DNA from: Euperipatoides rowelli
Lineage: Eukaryota; Onychophora; Udeonychophora; Euonychophora; Peripatopsidae
Reading direction: 5' to 3' (one strand)
NCBI GenBank assembly: GCA_003024985.2
Contig: PXIH01S0019459.1
DNA length: 10,833 bases
Shown here: positions 7,747 through 10,833 of the stretch, piece by piece
How positions within the stretch are numbered: the first letter of the stretch is position 1
How the letters are laid out: every line of letters starts with the position of its first letter
Made by a program: the position numbers and the translations under genes
Notes under the pieces: generated by a model
The model's input: only the letters and a program-made list of their open reading frames with translations
Databases searched by the model: none
Told to the model about the DNA's origin: nothing

Positions 7747-8215
7747 GCCTTTAATCCAACCCTGTGCCTGCAGGTACCATGGCGCCCGTTGACCAATTTG
7801 TGTGTACCCGTCGCTATTAGATCATGAAACAAAAGCTTGTCCACATTAACTTGGCAACGTCCTGATCCCATTGATTTAGATTTTGAATGGTTAGGCAACC
7901 AATTTAGGCAGTTGTTTTCTTGTAAATTTATAATAAACAATATTTCTTTTTATAAAAAGTAATATTATTTAACCCAATTTTCTTATAAATTGACCTCTCT
8001 AATTCCACCTTTTGTGCCAAGTGCACACACACAGCCGAAATGAGTAGTGGTGGGGATAGAGAATTGTCTAAATATGGGCGATACAATCCAGATTCTCCCA
8101 TGTTTTTGACATCTGCGCATATATTTTCGTCATTACGGAAAATATAGATGGTGCCCGCCACCCTACTGGTATTTTAGAATGTGCTCTAGGGTACAAAAAA
8201 GGTTAGGAACACCTG
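7747..8215 (-). mobile_element. Lone Charlie-like hAT terminus with adjoining sequence
   Basis: Read on the minus strand from 8215, the sequence begins CAGGTGTTCCTAACCTTT and continues through a T-run to GTACC. This closely resembles the well-known animal hAT-Charlie terminal pattern (CAGnGGTTCyyAACCTTTTT). No matching left end was found in the window, so the inner boundary given here is arbitrary. Two minus-strand frames (8161-7928 and 7940-7677) cover the adjoining, less A/T-rich sequence. The first has no low-complexity bias, but neither carries a domain I recognise. The element is best called a truncated hAT remnant. Confidence 0.4.
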
Positions 8216-8467
8216 CTATAATCATTAGTACATAGTTTTATTTGGCAGCCTAGGCTATCCACTGTATTATTGTTCAATATAAAATGCCATGCCTTAGTAC
8301 TGTATGATCATCATAGCCTACATAACAAAATGCAATAGATGTTAGGCTAGCATGTGATCCTGAAAAAAAAAAAAACACATTTTTAGGTTGCAGTTATTTT
8401 TTTTTTAAAGTCTGAAATGGTTCAGAATAAAATCAGAATTAAACTTCACCATAAAAATATGGTTTTA
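8216..8467. other. A/T-rich sequence with no recognisable gene
   Basis: This holds two TAGGCTA words and one TAGCCTA, an A-run and a small ACCATA/TATGGT hairpin (8448-8463). No frame or transposon end was recognised. Confidence 0.5.
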
Positions 8468-8561
8468 TTTTAAAGCCGAGATATATAGAATTATGAAAGA
8501 TTAAAAATATTCAGAAAAGCAGTGTTAAATAGAATAAATACTATATATCTTGGTTTTAAAA
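8468..8561. repeat. Inverted repeat with 21-bp arms and a 52-nt spacer
   Basis: The arms are 8468-8488 (TTTTAAAGCCGAGATATATA plus G) and 8541-8561, whose reverse complement differs at two positions only (G to A in both cases). One of these is consistent with loss of a CpG. The spacer does not fold obviously. The size suits a small foldback element or an RNA hairpin, but the long loop argues against a typical microRNA precursor. Confidence 0.6.
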
Positions 8562-9410
8562 AATGAACATTTTACAACTGACCCATTATTTTTCTTATAT
8601 ATAATATCTATGTTACCAACAAACCAACTCATTTTATTAGCATTTTTTTATTTATTTGATTTGACATTAAATCATAACATTTCTCAGACTGACATAATTT
8701 CCAATAATTTTGTAAAACCCAGAATTCTGTTCAAGTATAAAATTTGGACACATTTTAAATTACTCTACTGGAGGGCATGAGCTAACAGAAAATTGCTGCA
8801 ATGGAGAAATAGACAATCCCCACCTAATACTCTAATGAATGCCTATTTTGTAGGGGCTAGCCATTTGGGAGTTTAGTTTTTGTCCTTACCATCTGATTAC
8901 TAAACATCATCGTTCAAATTTAGAAAAGCACTGTGTAAAATTTAATTACACTGGAAATTTCAAATGAAGTTGTAGGTGCAGATCTACCATAAAACTAATG
9001 AAGTTTGTCAGTGTGTGTGTGTGGGGTGGAGAGATTAATCAAATTTTCATCACATCTGTCATGAAGTTTAATTGTGCAATCAAATATAAGCAGGAATTGA
9101 AAGGTGTTATCAATAAATATTTATTTAAATTACATTTATCACAATTCAGTTTTACAGCCGAATGTCCCAGGACATATACTGTATATATGGTATAAGCTAA
9201 AAAAATAAAAATGCCAAAATTATATATAAAAAAAAGTTGAATTAATTTATTTAATCAATACAATAGAAAATTGTACCCAAATGATTGCAGTGGCTTATAT
9301 AAAATGTTAGAAGCCAAATGATAGCTCAAGTTAAAACGAACTTGCACCGCGTGAGTTTTGGATTGTAATTAGCACAAGGATTTTCATATGTGTAAGCATA
9401 GGATTGGTGG
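8562..9410. other. A/T-rich sequence, no gene recognised
   Basis: Open frames at 8550-8780 and 8998-9195 on the plus strand have hydrophobic or low-complexity translations with no family signature. A (GT)6 stretch lies at 9011-9022. An ATATACTGTATAT palindrome lies at 9174-9186. No transposon ends were recognised. Confidence 0.5.
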
Positions 9411-9450
9411 AATTTTTTTGTTAATGACAAACCCTGTTCTTTGAAAACAG

Positions 9451-9586
9451 CTCTACAATTGAGACAGTGGCTGTTCCTAATTACCCAACTGCCAATACTG
9501 ATCACGATGAGATTACCTCAACATATAGCTACCCACTCCCTGAGGTAGAGAAGACTAAAGGTCCAACCTCAAGTTGCAAGGGTTAA
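9451..9586 (+). CDS. Exon-like open stretch, unassigned (possible last or internal exon)
   Basis: A candidate splice acceptor ends at AG 9450, preceded by a T-run (9414-9420) and a branch-like TTAATGAC. From there one frame (TCT at 9452) stays open for 44 codons to TAA at 9584-9586. It begins STIETVAVPNYPTANT and includes EITSTYSYPLPEVE, a Ser/Thr/Tyr/Pro-rich hydrophilic composition like a receptor cytoplasmic tail or other disordered segment. Codon use is balanced and the stretch is clearly less A/T-rich than its flanks. A possible donor, GAG|GTAGAG, lies at 9544/9545, giving a 94-base internal exon as an alternative. AATAAA overlaps the end at 9587-9592. No family is recognised, and another frame is partly open, so chance remains possible. 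Confidence 0.25.
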
Positions 9587-9946
9587 AATAAAATGTAGCT
9601 GAAGCAAATTGAGGCTTCAAAACTTTGTTAAGCATAAGCTCGAGCATTATTTCCCTATTGGTAGTTAGCTGAGATACAAATATTGTATCTCCAGTGTCGA
9701 CCAATCTATGAATAATACTTGTTTTGCAAATGATTTTGTAACAATAAACCATATTGAATCTAACATTATATCCAGGGTATTAGTTCTGTGCATCAATTTG
9801 AATAGACCACCATCTATATTTTTATTTTAGGATTCGGAGCTCTTTTATTACAGAAAGGCCCATATTGCTAAACAAAAGTAAATCATGAACGTGCCATCTC
9901 CAAATCGTACCATGACCACACTGCATCCCTAATAAAATCCAGTAAT
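9587..9946. other. A/T-rich sequence, no gene recognised
   Basis: The minus-strand frame at 9555-9752 is short and has no recognisable motif. The part just before 9947 may be the decayed upstream portion of the LINE relic, but it cannot be read in frame. Confidence 0.45.
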
Positions 9947-10138
9947 TTGCTACCCACAGGCACTGCTATGGTCACAAAATAGATGGACTCAAATAGATAA
10001 AAACTGTCAATTGTGTAAATAAATATAGAGGAAACATTAGAATACTTTATGCTAGATTGTAATTATTTCAATAATGAAAGAAGGGTAATTTCAGAAGCAA
10101 CTGATAAGAGAATTAGTAAAAATTTTATCTTGGCTTAA
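9947..10138 (+). pseudogene. LINE ORF2 C-terminal zinc-knuckle relic
   Basis: Three plus-strand frames read in turn look like the C-terminal end of a non-LTR retrotransposon ORF2. First comes LLPTGTAMVTK (9947-9979), resembling the LLTGTY..LQ.. segment that precedes the zinc knuckle. After a stop and frame change comes DKNCQLCK (9996-10019), giving the C-x2-C pair. After another frame change comes IEETLEYFMLDCNYFNNERR (10025-10084), giving the ETLEHF..L.C block with Tyr in place of the usual zinc-binding His. The frame ends at TAA 10136-10138. Stops, frameshifts and the lost His show that it is dead. The reverse transcriptase and endonuclease domains are not present in the window. The LINE clade cannot be assigned. 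Confidence 0.55.
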
Positions 10139-10593
10139 CAAATTTTAAAAGGGACTCAACAAAACTATGGAATATTTGGCCAAGGCATGGATTAAAAGTG
10201 ATAAACGGGCTCAATAGGGAAGCTGAAAAGCACATGTTACGAAGTCTATTTCCCGCATATCTCCAGACTGTAATTTGAAATGGGTAAAATTTTAAAGATG
10301 TATAGGCTAGCCCTTTTCAAACATGATTTTAAAATGGCCTTTTATTACGTTTAGTATTTAGATGAAAAATAAAATTTAAGTAAATAGATGAGTCAGAAAT
10401 CTTCAACAAAATAGCCAAAATGTCACTGATCAAAATGAAGTCTTGACACTGAATATTTAAAAATGTAGTCTAATGATTAGAGAAGCGTGATAACACATTT
10501 TTCCAATACTCAATATTCTGAAATTAAAAATAAGCTCTTAAATACAGAAAACTGCTCAAAAAAGAAGTCGTACATCATTTCACTGGTTTAATC
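10139..10593. other. A/T-rich sequence, possibly LINE 3' remnant at its start
   Basis: The first part may continue the decayed 3' end of the LINE relic, but no frame or motif supports this. Nothing else is recognised. Confidence 0.4.
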
Positions 10594-10651
10594 TTCGAGC
10601 AGGCGCGCATAAATTTTTAACATGAATAGTCGTGCGTCGTAATTTGTACGA
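10594..10651. other. Small CpG-dense patch
   Basis: About seven CpG dinucleotides occur within about 58 bases (for example AGGCGCGC and GTCGTGCGTCG), whereas CpG is scarce in most of the window. It is too short to be a CpG island. It may be part of a young or recently inserted sequence that has not yet lost its CpGs, or a functional site. Confidence 0.4.
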
Positions 10652-10833
10652 TTCATAGAATCCTAGGTATAAAGGTTTCTAAATATGTGTAATAATGAAA
10701 TTAGAAAAATAAACTAAATATATTTAATTGAATAATGAAAAGTTTATTATTTTACATTTAAATAAAATATTCAATGATATAGCCTACCTGTATAGGTCTA
10801 TCTAAATTAAATCTGAAATATAAAAAAAAAATA
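10652..10833. other. A/T-rich right edge of the window
   Basis: No feature was recognised except a TAGCCTA word at 10780-10786. The sequence ends within an A-run. Confidence 0.5.

Noticed and set aside
8550-9195. Plus-strand frames at 8550-8780 and 8998-9195
   Set aside because: Hydrophobic or low-complexity translations in A/T-rich DNA, with no family signature or splice context.
1-10833. tRNA genes, tRNA-derived SINE promoters, CRISPR arrays and telomeric arrays
   Set aside because: No convincing B-box, cloverleaf, regularly spaced repeats or telomeric tandem units were seen on either strand.

Overview
This window looks like non-genic nuclear DNA from an animal. It is strongly A+T-rich (roughly 70% by eye), with many A/T homopolymers, a single ambiguous base (N at 6869, pointing to a draft assembly), no bacterial-style gene packing, and several decayed eukaryotic DNA transposons and one LINE relic. 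The hAT-type ends and the recurrent TAGCCTA/TAGGCTA and ACTGTATAT words resemble what is seen in fish and other aquatic animals. I cannot fix the phylum from this sequence, so the lineage is inference. I find no complete protein-coding gene, no rRNA or tRNA, and no CRISPR array.

Layout from left to right. Positions 1-1345 hold a diverged tandem duplication (units at 473-880 and 881-1328), with a partial related copy of its upstream flank near 127-200. Positions 1346-2549 are plain A/T-rich sequence carrying a short patch with two AP-1-like heptamers (1872-1924) and a strong hairpin (2292-2335). Positions 2550-4878 are bounded by hAT-like inverted termini beginning CAGgGGTGGTTTTAG. A second hAT-like element (3242-4118, termini TAGGCyTACCATAT) is nested inside it. 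Positions 4879-5916 are mostly featureless A/T-rich DNA with a 52-codon coding-like stretch at 4915-5073. Positions 5917-7738 are bounded by another pair of degraded hAT-like termini with a 6/8-matching 8-bp target duplication, and contain a nested 673-bp MITE (6659-7331) with about 60-bp inverted repeats and TTAA on both sides. Positions 7739-8215 end with a lone Charlie-like hAT terminus.

Positions 8216-10833 contain an inverted repeat (8468-8561), a short exon-like open stretch at about 9451-9586, a frameshifted LINE ORF2 C-terminal zinc-knuckle relic (9947-10138) and a small CpG-dense patch (about 10594-10651).

The window is best read as an intergenic or intronic transposon graveyard: at least three hAT-type insertions, one hairpin-type MITE and one LINE fragment, two of the elements nested in older ones. 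The items most worth following up are the nested element pairs, the tandem duplication, and the two coding-like short stretches (4915-5073 and 9451-9586), whose composition differs from their surroundings. Nothing here amounts to a clear undescribed functional system.
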